NCBI GenBank assembly: GCA_019456405.1
Contig: WJXM01000005.1
Coordinates: 22,872 to 86,871 of the forward strand
Direction of reading: 5' to 3'
DNA: 64,000 nt
From: Ferrovum sp.
Lineage (GTDB): Bacteria; Pseudomonadota; Gammaproteobacteria; Burkholderiales; Ferrovaceae
The notes beneath the pieces are model-generated. The model was given only the letters and a program-made list of their open reading frames with translations, was not told where the DNA came from and made no database searches. Numbering within the stretch: the stretch's first letter is position 1; each line of letters begins with the position of its first letter. Position numbers and translations under genes: made by a program. Shown piece after piece: positions 56,881 through 64,000 of this stretch.

Positions 56881-57621
56881 TCAATCCATGGCCATGCCCC
56901 CATTGACGTGCAGGGTGGCACCCGTCACATAGGCCGCCCCCGGCGATGCCAGATAAGCGACGGCATGCGCGATATCCTCGGGTTGACCGAGACGGCCCAA
57001 TGGAATACTGGTTAACAGAGCCTGCTGCTGGGCTGTATCCAATCCGCGTGTCATGTCGGTATCGATAAATCCTGGAGCCACGCAGTTGACCGTGATGCCG
57101 CGGCTCCCTAATTCTCTTGCCAGGGACTTGGTCAATCCCACCAACCCCGCCTTGGCAGCGGCATAGTTGACTTGCCCACCATTGCCAGTGCTCCCTACTA
57201 CGGAACCGATGTTGATGATGCGTCCTTGGCGGGCCTTCATCATATCCCGCAACACGGCACGAGATAACTGGAAAACTGCCTTCAAATTCGTATCCAAAAC
57301 CGTATCCCACTCTTCATCGCGCATCCGCACCGCCAACATGTCACGAGTCACCCCCGCATTGTTCACCAGAATGGAGATGGGACCCAAACGTTGTTTGACG
57401 GTCTCTACTGTCTGCAGAATGGCTTCGGGCACGCGCACATCCAGCACGAGCCCCAGGCATTCCGGGTGGATGGCGTGCAAGTCTTTCTCGATCTGTTCAG
57501 CGCCGTGGGCAGTAGTCGCGGTAGCCGCTACCTTGGCCCCCTGACGCGCCAGTTCCCGTGCGATCGCCTGGCCGATGCCTCGACTGGCCCCCGTCACCAA
57601 AACCACCTGTTCCTTGAGCAT
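56881..57621 (-). CDS. fabG: 3-oxoacyl-ACP reductase
   Basis: 246-residue NADPH-dependent SDR reducing 3-ketoacyl-ACP. TGASRGIGQAIA cofactor loop, NNAGVTRD, SVVGSTGNGGQVNYAAAKAG with the Ser and Tyr-xxx-Lys, and ATVNCVAPGFIDTDMT-type segment (here ITVNCVAPGFIDTDMT). ATG 57621 (MLKEQVVLVTG) has GGAAGGAG upstream; the frame to 57663 is not used. Gap of 86 bases to acpP and 28 from fabD. Confidence 0.97.
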   Translation of the reverse strand: MLKEQVVLVTGASRGIGQAIARELARQGAKVAATATTAHGAEQIEKDLHAIHPECLGLVLDVRVPEAILQTVETVKQRLGPISILVNNAGVTRDMLAVRMRDEEWDTVLDTNLKAVFQLSRAVLRDMMKARQGRIINIGSVVGSTGNGGQVNYAAAKAGLVGLTKSLARELGSRGITVNCVAPGFIDTDMTRGLDTAQQQALLTSIPLGRLGQPEDIAHAVAYLASPGAAYVTGATLHVNGGMAMD

Positions 57622-57649
57622 TCTCCTTCCCCCTATATTTATTTTAGTC

Positions 57650-58570
57650 TCATGACAACGCACCCTGCACAGCCTCTGCGCTGTTCAGCGCGATGCCCTC
57701 CATCTCCGCATCGATACGGCGAACCAGAGGGGCCAGCACTTTTCCAGGTCCACATTCTGCCACGCGCGTACATCCATTCCGGGCAAAGGCGCGAATCGTA
57801 TCGACCCAACGCACGGGATGATGCAATTGACTTGTCAGCGCGGTTCGTATTTCCATCGGCGTGGTAGCCTGAACCACTTCGGCATTGTGCAACACGGGAA
57901 TGCGGGGCGATGTCAGGGGAACCTTTTCAAGATAGTGTGCCAGGCGTTCGGCAGCCGGCTTCATGAGACTGCAGTGAGAAGGGACGCTGAGAGAAAGCAT
58001 GATCGCACGCTTGGCGCCACGGACCTTGGCCGCCTCGATGGCACGCACTACCGCCGTCCGATGTCCGGCAATGACCACCTGTCCTGGGGAATTGAAATTA
58101 ACGGCTTCCACTACCTCACCCTGAGCCGCCTCCTGACAGGCATCCAGCACTGCACCATCCTCCAGGCCGAGGAGTGCCGCCATGGCACCGATGCCTGCGG
58201 GCACCGCTTCCTGCATCATCTCAGCGCGAAAACGGACCAGGCGTAACGCTTCTTCAAAAGAGAGGCTGTCTGCCACCACGAGAGCGGTGTATTCTCCCAG
58301 ACTATGCCCTGCCAACCAGTTTGGCTCGGCACCGCCCTGTCCGCGCCAGGCGCGATAAACCCCTACCCCGGCCGCCAACATGATGGGTTGGGTATTGACC
58401 GTTGCCATCAGGGAGTCTTCCGGACCATCCGCCACCAAACGCCAAAGATCCTGATCGAGCACGGCAGAGGCCGTGTCGATGGTGCGACGCACCTCTGGCA
58501 ACCCCTCATAAGGGTGCAACATGCCGATACTTTGTGATCCCTGACCGGGAAAAACCATGGCCCATGTCAT
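57650..58570 (-). CDS. fabD: Malonyl-CoA:ACP transacylase
   Basis: 306-residue enzyme loading malonate onto ACP. FPGQGSQSIGM at the N-terminus, nucleophile Ser in AGHSLGEYTAL, catalytic His in SVPSHCSLM and Gln in GPGKVLAPLV region. ATG 58570 (MTWAMVFPGQG) follows GAGGAA; the longer frame to 58747 overlaps fabH and is not used. Gap of 28 bases from fabH. Confidence 0.96.
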   Translation of the reverse strand: MTWAMVFPGQGSQSIGMLHPYEGLPEVRRTIDTASAVLDQDLWRLVADGPEDSLMATVNTQPIMLAAGVGVYRAWRGQGGAEPNWLAGHSLGEYTALVVADSLSFEEALRLVRFRAEMMQEAVPAGIGAMAALLGLEDGAVLDACQEAAQGEVVEAVNFNSPGQVVIAGHRTAVVRAIEAAKVRGAKRAIMLSLSVPSHCSLMKPAAERLAHYLEKVPLTSPRIPVLHNAEVVQATTPMEIRTALTSQLHHPVRWVDTIRAFARNGCTRVAECGPGKVLAPLVRRIDAEMEGIALNSAEAVQGALS

Positions 58571-58598
58571 TTGACTATTCCTCGTCGTTAGAAACCGG

Positions 58599-59561
58599 TC
58601 AGACCTGCAACAACCCGGCTCCCCAGGTAAAACCGCCACCCACGGCTGCCAGCAAACCCAACTGTCCGGATTTGAGTTGCCCGGAACGCCAGGCATGATC
58701 CAGCGCCAAGGGAACGGAGGCCGCCGAGGTATTTCCCTGTTCAGCAACCGTGCGCACCACGCGCTCCGGCGGTATCCCCAGTTTATGAGCCGTGGCTTCG
58801 ATGATGCGGATATTGGCTTGATGAGGAATGAAGCAATCTACTGCCGCAGGAGTCAGGCCATGCTCAGTCAGAATTTCACGACTGACCTGATCCAGTACCT
58901 TGACGGCAAATTTGAAGACAGCGCCGCCATCCATTTGCACGGTGGGCTTACCCAGTACCCGCCCTTCACTCATTGAGCCAGGAGCGGAGAGCAAGCCAGC
59001 ATAGCGACCATCAGCATGCAAGCGTGTTCCCAGCAGCCCGGGAGTCGAGGAGGCGCCTAAAACCACCGCACCGGCTCCATCACCAAACAGAACACAGGTG
59101 TTGCGATCATTCCAGTCGAGCAGATGAGTAAAAGTTTCCGCGCCGACCACCAAAGCCTGACGCACTGAGCCTGAACGGATGAACTGATCCGCCACGGACA
59201 GCGCATAAAGAAATCCCGTACATACCGCCTGCACATCAAAAGCCGGGGCGCCGGTATTTGCGCCCAACTTGGCTTGAAGCAAACAAGCCGTACTGGGAAA
59301 AGCCATATCCGGCGTGGTGGTCGCCACTACGATGAGATCCAGCTGATCCGGTTTTGACCCGGCTGCCTCAAGCGCACGGCGCGCGGCTTGCAGGGCCAGA
59401 TCACTGGTGGTTTGTCCGGCCGCTCGAATATGGCGCTGACGAATTCCCGTCCGACTGCGAATCCATTCATCGTTGGTCTCTACCCGTTGTGCGAGATCGT
59501 CGTTGGTGACGATCTGTTCCGGCAAATAACCGCCTGTTCCCAATAATTTGGAATAAATCAT
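58599..59561 (-). CDS. fabH: 3-oxoacyl-ACP synthase III
   Basis: 320-residue initiator condensing enzyme joining acetyl-CoA and malonyl-ACP. Catalytic Cys in [13 protein letters not shown], His in [12 protein letters not shown] and Asn in [13 protein letters not shown]. Start overlaps plsX by four bases. Full length, no anomalies. Confidence 0.97.
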   Translation of the reverse strand: MIYSKLLGTGGYLPEQIVTNDDLAQRVETNDEWIRSRTGIRQRHIRAAGQTTSDLALQAARRALEAAGSKPDQLDLIVVATTTPDMAFPSTACLLQAKLGANTGAPAFDVQAVCTGFLYALSVADQFIRSGSVRQALVVGAETFTHLLDWNDRNTCVLFGDGAGAVVLGASSTPGLLGTRLHADGRYAGLLSAPGSMSEGRVLGKPTVQMDGGAVFKFAVKVLDQVSREILTEHGLTPAAVDCFIPHQANIRIIEATAHKLGIPPERVVRTVAEQGNTSAASVPLALDHAWRSGQLKSGQLGLLAAVGGGFTWGAGLLQV

Positions 59562-60589
59562 GACGCCAGATTCTCCCGTTCCCGTACGGCTTCCTGGATG
59601 CGCCCCAGCACGTTGCTGCGCACCTCCGTCACGGCGTATTGCAAGGCATGACGGAAGGCATAGTCATCGGCCCCCCCATGACTTTTAACCACCAATCCCC
59701 TGAGCCCCAACAGACTGGCTCCATTGTACTGGCGATGATCCACCCTGCGCTTGAATTGATTCAGGACAGGCAGAGCCACCGCACCCGCCAGGCGCGTCCA
59801 GAACGAGCGATTAAACTCGGCACGTATCATCTGCCCCAACATCCAGGCCAGTCCTTCCGAGGTCTTCAGGACGACATTGCCCACGAATCCATCACAAACC
59901 ACGACATCTACCGTCCCCTTGTAGATATCATCCCCTTCCACGTTACCATGAAAGCGAATAGGAGCCGAGCGCAACAATTCGGACGCGCGCTTGATGATTT
60001 CATTCCCCTTGATAGCCTCGTGCCCGATATTGAGCAATCCGACGCTGGGCTGGGGACAGTCCGGACCGGTGGCCAGAATGGACCCCATGATCCCGAATTG
60101 AAGAAGGTGTTCAGGAGCACAATCTACGTTGGCCCCCAGATCCAGCACATAGACTGGCCCACGCATGGAAGGCATGGTGGTGGCAATGGCTGGACGTTCG
60201 ATGCCTGGCATCATTTTCAGGACGAAACGTGCCGTTGCCATGAGAGCCCCCGTATTCCCCGCACTGACACAACAATCCGCAGCACCGGACTTCACCAGAT
60301 TGATCGAGACCCGCAGGGAAGAATCCTTCTTGTTCTTGAGGGACAGGGAAGGAGATTCCTCCATGCTGACCAATTGGCTGGCTTCATGGATGGCAATGCG
60401 CGAGCGCACCGATCCATACACAGGTGAGGCGAGGAGAAGGGATTCAATAGGCGCACGCAAGCCGACCAGAGTTACAGCGACTTCAAGGTCCTGCGCCAGA
60501 AAATCGAGGACGGCCGGAACGACCACAGGGGGGCCGTGATCTCCCCCCATGGCATCGACCGCTATCGTCAGCAAACGAGTCACAGACAT
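59558..60589 (-). CDS. plsX: Phosphate acyltransferase PlsX
   Basis: 343-residue peripheral membrane enzyme converting acyl-ACP to acyl-phosphate for phospholipid synthesis with Pls[11 protein letters not shown] at the N-terminus, [10 protein letters not shown] and [41 protein letters not shown]. Coupled to fabH (4-base overlap) and 21 bases behind rpmF. Standard rpmF-plsX-fabH order. Confidence 0.97.
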   Translation of the reverse strand: MSVTRLLTIAVDAMGGDHGPPVVVPAVLDFLAQDLEVAVTLVGLRAPIESLLLASPVYGSVRSRIAIHEASQLVSMEESPSLSLKNKKDSSLRVSINLVKSGAADCCVSAGNTGALMATARFVLKMMPGIERPAIATTMPSMRGPVYVLDLGANVDCAPEHLLQFGIMGSILATGPDCPQPSVGLLNIGHEAIKGNEIIKRASELLRSAPIRFHGNVEGDDIYKGTVDVVVCDGFVGNVVLKTSEGLAWMLGQMIRAEFNRSFWTRLAGAVALPVLNQFKRRVDHRQYNGASLLGLRGLVVKSHGGADDYAFRHALQYAVTEVRSNVLGRIQEAVRERENLAS

Positions 60590-60610
60590 GCGGCAATATT
60601 GAAATGAAAA

Positions 60611-60790
60611 TCAGTCGTTTTTAGACTGAATCACTTTACGACCACGGTAAAAACCATTCGGGCTGATATGGTGACGCAAATGGGTTTCTCCCGTCGTCGG
60701 TTCCGTAGCCAATGGCTTGGCCGTCAAAAAATCATGGGCACGATGCATGCCGCGCTTGGAAGGGGACTTTTTATTTTGTTGAACAGCCAT
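60611..60790 (-). CDS. rpmF: 50S ribosomal protein L32
   Basis: 59-residue basic protein, too short to stand out among long frames. Reads [20 protein letters not shown], then [16 protein letters not shown], the standard proteobacterial L32. It lacks the CxxC zinc pairs of some L32 versions, so no zinc-free paralogue is needed. Lies between yceD and plsX as usual, 46 bases behind yceD. Confidence 0.97.
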   Translation of the reverse strand: MAVQQNKKSPSKRGMHRAHDFLTAKPLATEPTTGETHLRHHISPNGFYRGRKVIQSKND

Positions 60791-60836
60791 GGTTCTGACT
60801 CCTAAAAATGATCAATAATGTAACGTCAAGCGTCCA

Positions 60837-61346
60837 TCACTCGCGTGATGACTCTTTCAAGGCCTTCAACACGGCAAACGGCCTTGTCCTGCCCGCCAAG
60901 GCTTCCCCGGTATTTCCGGCCTCGACACAGTTCTCTCCTGCGTGTGCTGGCGCCAACGGCAAAGCCAGCAATACTTCCTCTGCAACCCATTCGGCAATAT
61001 CTAACGACACCGGAATGACCAAGGTCTCCTCTTCAGGATCCTCGTTTTCAAGATCTGGCAGGGCTGCCTCGCTACCCACGAAGTGTATTCGCGAATGGGT
61101 CTCCAAATCAAACGAGAGCCCGGAAAGGCATCGTCGACAGATCAACCAAAGACGACCGTCGACCCGAACATCCAGAAGGCGCCGCCCCCTTTCATCCACC
61201 CATCCGCGTATTACAAACCGAATCTTTCCTTCGGGAGAAAACAGATACTCCTGCAAAGCGGGGATCTGATCCGGGCGGCATTCCCCCTCGACCCGCTCTG
61301 CAAGGGCCGTAAAGCGATAAGGGTCGAGTACTGGCGCATCAAACAT
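60837..61346 (-). CDS. YceD / DUF177 family protein (23S rRNA accumulation protein)
   Basis: 169 residues; DUF177 proteins occur before rpmF throughout bacteria and are linked to 23S rRNA accumulation. VDGRLWLICRRCLSGLSFDLETHSRI contains the conserved C-x-x-C core, and an acidic DLENEDPEEETLVIP segment follows. ATG at 61346 has GGAGGG directly upstream. First gene of the yceD-rpmF-plsX-fab operon. Confidence 0.93.
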   Translation of the reverse strand: MFDAPVLDPYRFTALAERVEGECRPDQIPALQEYLFSPEGKIRFVIRGWVDERGRRLLDVRVDGRLWLICRRCLSGLSFDLETHSRIHFVGSEAALPDLENEDPEEETLVIPVSLDIAEWVAEEVLLALPLAPAHAGENCVEAGNTGEALAGRTRPFAVLKALKESSRE

Positions 61347-61355
61347 AAGCCCTCC

Positions 61356-61385
61356 ATTCTACTGTGCAGCCCATCTTTCTGTCAA
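61356..61385 (-). promoter_or_regulatory. Candidate promoter for the yceD-rpmF-fab operon
   Basis: On the minus strand TTGACA (61385-61380), 18-base spacer, TAGAAT (61361-61356). Consensus is strong, but the expected transcription start (around 61349) would fall within or after the ribosome-binding site of yceD, so either the transcript is nearly leaderless or this is not the operative promoter. Confidence 0.4.
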
Positions 61386-61422
61386 AGGTTTGTCCGCTTC
61401 AGTCAAACCGTTGCGGCAATTT

Positions 61423-61431
61423 TGCTATACT
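61423..61431 (+). promoter_or_regulatory. Candidate extended -10 promoter for maf
   Basis: TGC-TATACT (TG at 61423-61424, TATACT at 61426-61431) with no good -35, about 42 bases before the maf ATG. Extended -10 promoters can work without a -35. Confidence 0.4.
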
Positions 61432-61472
61432 CTCCCCCCTCGTAATCCTTCCCGTATTGAATCTCACCCCTC

Positions 61473-62051
61473 ATGATTCCTCTGATTCTGGCTTCCAGTT
61501 CACCCTACCGCCGCGAATTGCTCGCTCGCCTCCAGATTCCTTTCATTTGGGAAGCCCCGGATATCGACGAAACTCCGGCCAAAGGAGAGCATCCGGAAGA
61601 GACTTGCCTGCGTCTGTCATTGGAAAAAGCCCGTGCCATCGGTCTCCTCCATCACCAGGGTCTGGTCATTGGTAGCGACCAGGTGGCAGAACGGGAGGGA
61701 CAGGCCATCAGCAAACCTATCGACCATGAAGCTGCCGTGGAACAGTTGACCTGGGCCAGTGGTCGGGCCTTGAAATTTCATACAGGGCTTTGCGTCCTGG
61801 ATGCGGCTACCGGTCGCCATGAATCCCTCCGGGTGACCGTTACGGCTCATTACCGGGTACTGAGCGCAGCGCAGATCGAACGCTACCTGCGCAATGACCA
61901 ACCTTACGACTGTGCCGGCAGCGGACGCATTGAAACCTTGGGCATCACGTTGGTCGAAAAGGTGATCAGCGAAGATCCTACCGCCCTGATCGGGCTTCCG
62001 CTCATTGCGCTGACCACCCTGTTGGCGCATTTTGGAATCGTTCTTCCTTGA
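61473..62051 (+). CDS. Maf-family nucleotide pyrophosphatase (YceF type)
   Basis: 192 residues; house-cleaning pyrophosphatase of the Maf fold. LASSSPYRRELLARL at the N-terminus, GSDQVAEREG with the catalytic Asp, and YDCAGSGRIETLGI, which resembles the YceF (7-methyl-GTP) subgroup rather than YhdE (dTTP/UTP). Divergent from yceD, as in many proteobacteria. Its stop shares one base with the next ATG (TGATG), so translation is coupled. Confidence 0.9.
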   Translation: MIPLILASSSPYRRELLARLQIPFIWEAPDIDETPAKGEHPEETCLRLSLEKARAIGLLHHQGLVIGSDQVAEREGQAISKPIDHEAAVEQLTWASGRALKFHTGLCVLDAATGRHESLRVTVTAHYRVLSAAQIERYLRNDQPYDCAGSGRIETLGITLVEKVISEDPTALIGLPLIALTTLLAHFGIVLP

Positions 62052-62788
62052 TGTCTCCCCACGGCACGCTGTACCTGCTTCCCGTCCCTTTGAGCGAGGC
62101 ACCAGAAGCACTCCAGACGCTGTCTCCCCGACTGCTGGATCGTTTCAGACAACTTTCCTTCTTTGTGGTGGAAACCCCCAAGACGGCCCGTCGTCTGCTG
62201 AAACAGATCGACCATCCACTTCCCATCGCCCAGTTGACCCTATTCCCCTTGACCCGGGAGACCCCAACGACCCAACTGGAGTCCCTGCTGGTACCGCTAC
62301 GTCAAGGACATGCCCTGGGACTTTTGTCAGATGCGGGCTGCCCCGCCATCGCTGATCCCGGGGCGCGTCTGGTCAATGCCGCCCATGCTGCAGGATTTCG
62401 GGTCGTGCCCGAAACGGGTCCTTCCTCGCTGCTGCTGGGTCTCATGGCCAGCGGGCTAGAGGGACAGCGCTTCACCTTTCACGGCTACCTCCCCGCACCC
62501 GAGATAGCCCGCAACGCGCGTCTGATTGAACTGGAAAAGCGTTCGCGGTCCGTTCAGGAAACCCAGGCATTCATAGAAACCCCTTACCGCAACGAAGCCC
62601 TCTTCGCCAGCCTGTGTCGCACCTTGCACGCCACGACCCAACTCTGTGTCGCCAGGGATCTGACAGGGCCTCAGGAATGGGTCTGGACCGCTCCCGTGTC
62701 CGAATGGCAGCGCCATCCTCACCCAGACCTGCACCACTTACCTACCTTATTTCTGTTTCTGGCGCGTTCGTCCGGGCGCGGCGACTGA
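62051..62788 (+). CDS. RsmI-like SAM-dependent methyltransferase (short form)
   Basis: About 245-residue tetrapyrrole-methylase-fold protein. GTLYLLPVPL, LLSDAGCPAIADPGARLV and PETGPSSLLLGLMASG match the RsmI family that 2'-O-methylates C1402 of 16S rRNA, but it is shorter than RsmI (about 285) and lacks its C-terminal domain, so it is probably the RsmI-like paralogue seen beside maf in betaproteobacteria. ATG 62051 preferred over TTG 62048. Last 42 bases overlap the convergent rluC. Confidence 0.8.
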   Translation: MSPHGTLYLLPVPLSEAPEALQTLSPRLLDRFRQLSFFVVETPKTARRLLKQIDHPLPIAQLTLFPLTRETPTTQLESLLVPLRQGHALGLLSDAGCPAIADPGARLVNAAHAAGFRVVPETGPSSLLLGLMASGLEGQRFTFHGYLPAPEIARNARLIELEKRSRSVQETQAFIETPYRNEALFASLCRTLHATTQLCVARDLTGPQEWVWTAPVSEWQRHPHPDLHHLPTLFLFLARSSGRGD

Positions 62789-63739
62789 CTCCTCTCTCGG
62801 TCTCGCCAAACGGGTCAGAATCTGGGCCAGGGGGGGCGGCAAGGGGGCCTCGAAGGCTAACGAACGCTGGTCCAGGGGATGAACGAAAGATAAGCGGGCC
62901 GCGTGTAAAAACATACGCTTGAGACCCAAACGGGTCAGTTGATGATTCCAGTCATAATTGCCATATTTGTCATCCCCGGCAATGGGAAACCCCAAATGCG
63001 CCAGATGGACCCGAATCTGGTGGGTCCGTCCCGAGAGCAGACGCGCTTCCAGAAGAGTAGCTTCAGGCCAGGTCTGGAGCCGGGTGAACAGGGTTTCCGA
63101 AGGCTTGCCTTCCGCTTGGACGGCTACCCGTCGTTCGCCACTGGCCGTCATGTATTTATGCAAAGGGAAATTGACGCGTTGCCGGGATTGGGGAAATTGG
63201 CCTTGCACCAAGGCAAGGTAGGATTTTTCGATGCGGTTGTGGCGCAACAGTTCATGTAGCGCCACCAAAACGGCACGCTTCTTGGCCACCAGCAATAACC
63301 CCGAGGTATCTCGATCGATGCGGTGCACCAACTCCAGGAAACGGGCCTCGGGCCGATCCTGACGCAATTGTTCGATGACGCCCAACCGGATGCCGCTCCC
63401 TCCATGGACGGCCACCCCGGCCGGCTTGTTCAGCACCAACAGCCCCTCGTCTTCATGCAGGATCTCCGAATGCAGGGAAACCGGCAAAGGAAGCACTACC
63501 TCCCCCTCCTCAAGCGTCGCCCGACGTACCGGAGGAATCCGCAGGCGATCCTGATTTTGAAGCCGATAGGAAGGATCGGCACGCTTACTGTTGACTCGTA
63601 CCTCGCCGTTACGCAACAGACGATAGACGTGACTTTTGGGGACCCCTTTGAGGTACCCCTGCAGAAAATTGTCGAGACGCTGACCGACATGATCTTCATC
63701 CACTTCCAGCCATTCCACGAATGCTTTGCTTAATGTCAT
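62747..63739 (-). CDS. rluC: Ribosomal large subunit pseudouridine synthase C
   Basis: 330 residues. S4 RNA-binding domain at about 15-75 (GQRLDNFLQGYLKGVPKSHVYRLLRNGEV) and RluA-type catalytic domain with Asp in HRIDRDTSGLLL. It would isomerise U955, U2504 and U2580 of 23S rRNA. ATG 63739 (MTLSKAFVEWLEVDE) is the family-like start; the frame extends to 63874 without support. In many relatives it is divergent from rne, whose start would lie beyond the right edge. Confidence 0.92.
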   Translation of the reverse strand: MTLSKAFVEWLEVDEDHVGQRLDNFLQGYLKGVPKSHVYRLLRNGEVRVNSKRADPSYRLQNQDRLRIPPVRRATLEEGEVVLPLPVSLHSEILHEDEGLLVLNKPAGVAVHGGSGIRLGVIEQLRQDRPEARFLELVHRIDRDTSGLLLVAKKRAVLVALHELLRHNRIEKSYLALVQGQFPQSRQRVNFPLHKYMTASGERRVAVQAEGKPSETLFTRLQTWPEATLLEARLLSGRTHQIRVHLAHLGFPIAGDDKYGNYDWNHQLTRLGLKRMFLHAARLSFVHPLDQRSLAFEAPLPPPLAQILTRLARPREESVAAPGRTRQKQK

Positions 63740-64000
63740 TATTTGTTTTAGAATAAGTGTTTGTGGAATCCATGCCCAGTTTGGCCCAGGTACGGCGGAG
63801 AACCTCTGCCCCATCCCGCAGGATATCTGCAACAAATGAATGATACGGATACTGACCATCGAGACTTCGCTCATTATCTCATCGAACCGATGATCAGTCT
63901 TCGACTCTGGTTAATCTCGCTCACCAAAAAGTAGCGATAGTTGTTGATTTGCGCGCTGACCGCTCCGTATTTGATTGATCCGGCGTTTCTAGATACACAC
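63740..64000. other. Gene-free right edge, possible leader of a divergent gene
   Basis: 261 bases with no convincing coding sequence: the only plus-strand frame with an ATG near 63837 is about 25 codons. The rluC neighbourhood in relatives suggests this could be the long rne 5' leader, but rne itself is not visible. No hairpin or RNA motif is clear enough to name. Confidence 0.35.

Noticed and set aside
1..64000. CRISPR arrays, tRNA or rRNA genes, insertion sequences, prophage
   Set aside because: Read through for direct repeats with spacers, cloverleaf-like blocks, transposases and integrases by eye; none found.

Overview
This is a 64 kb stretch of chromosomal core sequence from a Gram-negative proteobacterium, most likely a betaproteobacterium. 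The reasons are the rluC, maf/rsmI-like, yceD-rpmF-plsX-fabH-fabD-fabG-acpP-fabF-mltG-tmk-holB-tatD gene order, paired MdtB/MdtC-type RND pumps, outer-membrane lipoproteins and a FadB with the dehydrogenase half first. The cytochrome c and copper genes would suit an aerobic or metal-exposed lifestyle, perhaps an acidophilic iron oxidiser, but that is a guess. I found no rRNA, tRNA, CRISPR, insertion sequence or prophage. Coding density is very high and no gene-free stretch exceeds 300 bases.

Layout. 1-1 kb: a cytochrome c cut by the left edge, and a rhodanese. 1.1-5.6 kb: an envelope-glycan operon of a polysaccharide deacetylase, a DUF4015 glycosidase-like protein, and a fusion of an AmiE-type serine hydrolase with a NamZ-type exo-muramidase. 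5.6-9.6 kb: sodB, an aspartate/aromatic aminotransferase, uvrB. 9.6-22.8 kb: a seven-gene minus-strand run of an Mla-type ATPase, an MdtABC-like RND efflux system with its outer-membrane factor, two-domain nadE and an FAD-linked oxidase. 23-28.8 kb: a 1,383-residue SNF2 helicase and ettA. 28.9-32.4 kb: a glycine-zipper lipoprotein with a strong terminator, rfbBA, and an atypical OmpR-type regulator. 32.5-36.6 kb: nadB, nadA, nadC, panD. 36.6-42 kb: a fadB-fadA-etfB-etfA beta-oxidation operon. 42-44.7 kb: a pabB-pabC fusion and a TlpA-PCuAC fusion. 43.8-47.2 kb: a putative copper-handling operon (Sel1 repeats, DUF2946, a CxCxC beta-barrel, TlpA-PCuAC). 47.4-51.8 kb: panB-tolC-emrA-like genes, yceI and cytochrome b561. 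51.9-61.3 kb: the tatD to yceD fatty-acid, ribosomal-protein and thymidylate operon. 61.4-63.7 kb: maf, an rsmI-like gene and rluC.

The genes cover four of the five de novo NAD steps (NadB, NadA, NadC, NadE; NadD is absent here), two pantothenate steps (PanB, PanD), fatty-acid synthesis initiation and elongation, and beta-oxidation with its electron-transfer flavoprotein. The most interesting material is the copper locus with the TlpA-PCuAC fusion, the AmiE-NamZ fusion, long poly-C tracts inside proline linkers, an ATPase with Tyr in place of the switch His, a response regulator without the expected phospho-acceptor Asp, and the fact that all eight convergent gene pairs have overlapping or nearly touching 3' ends.
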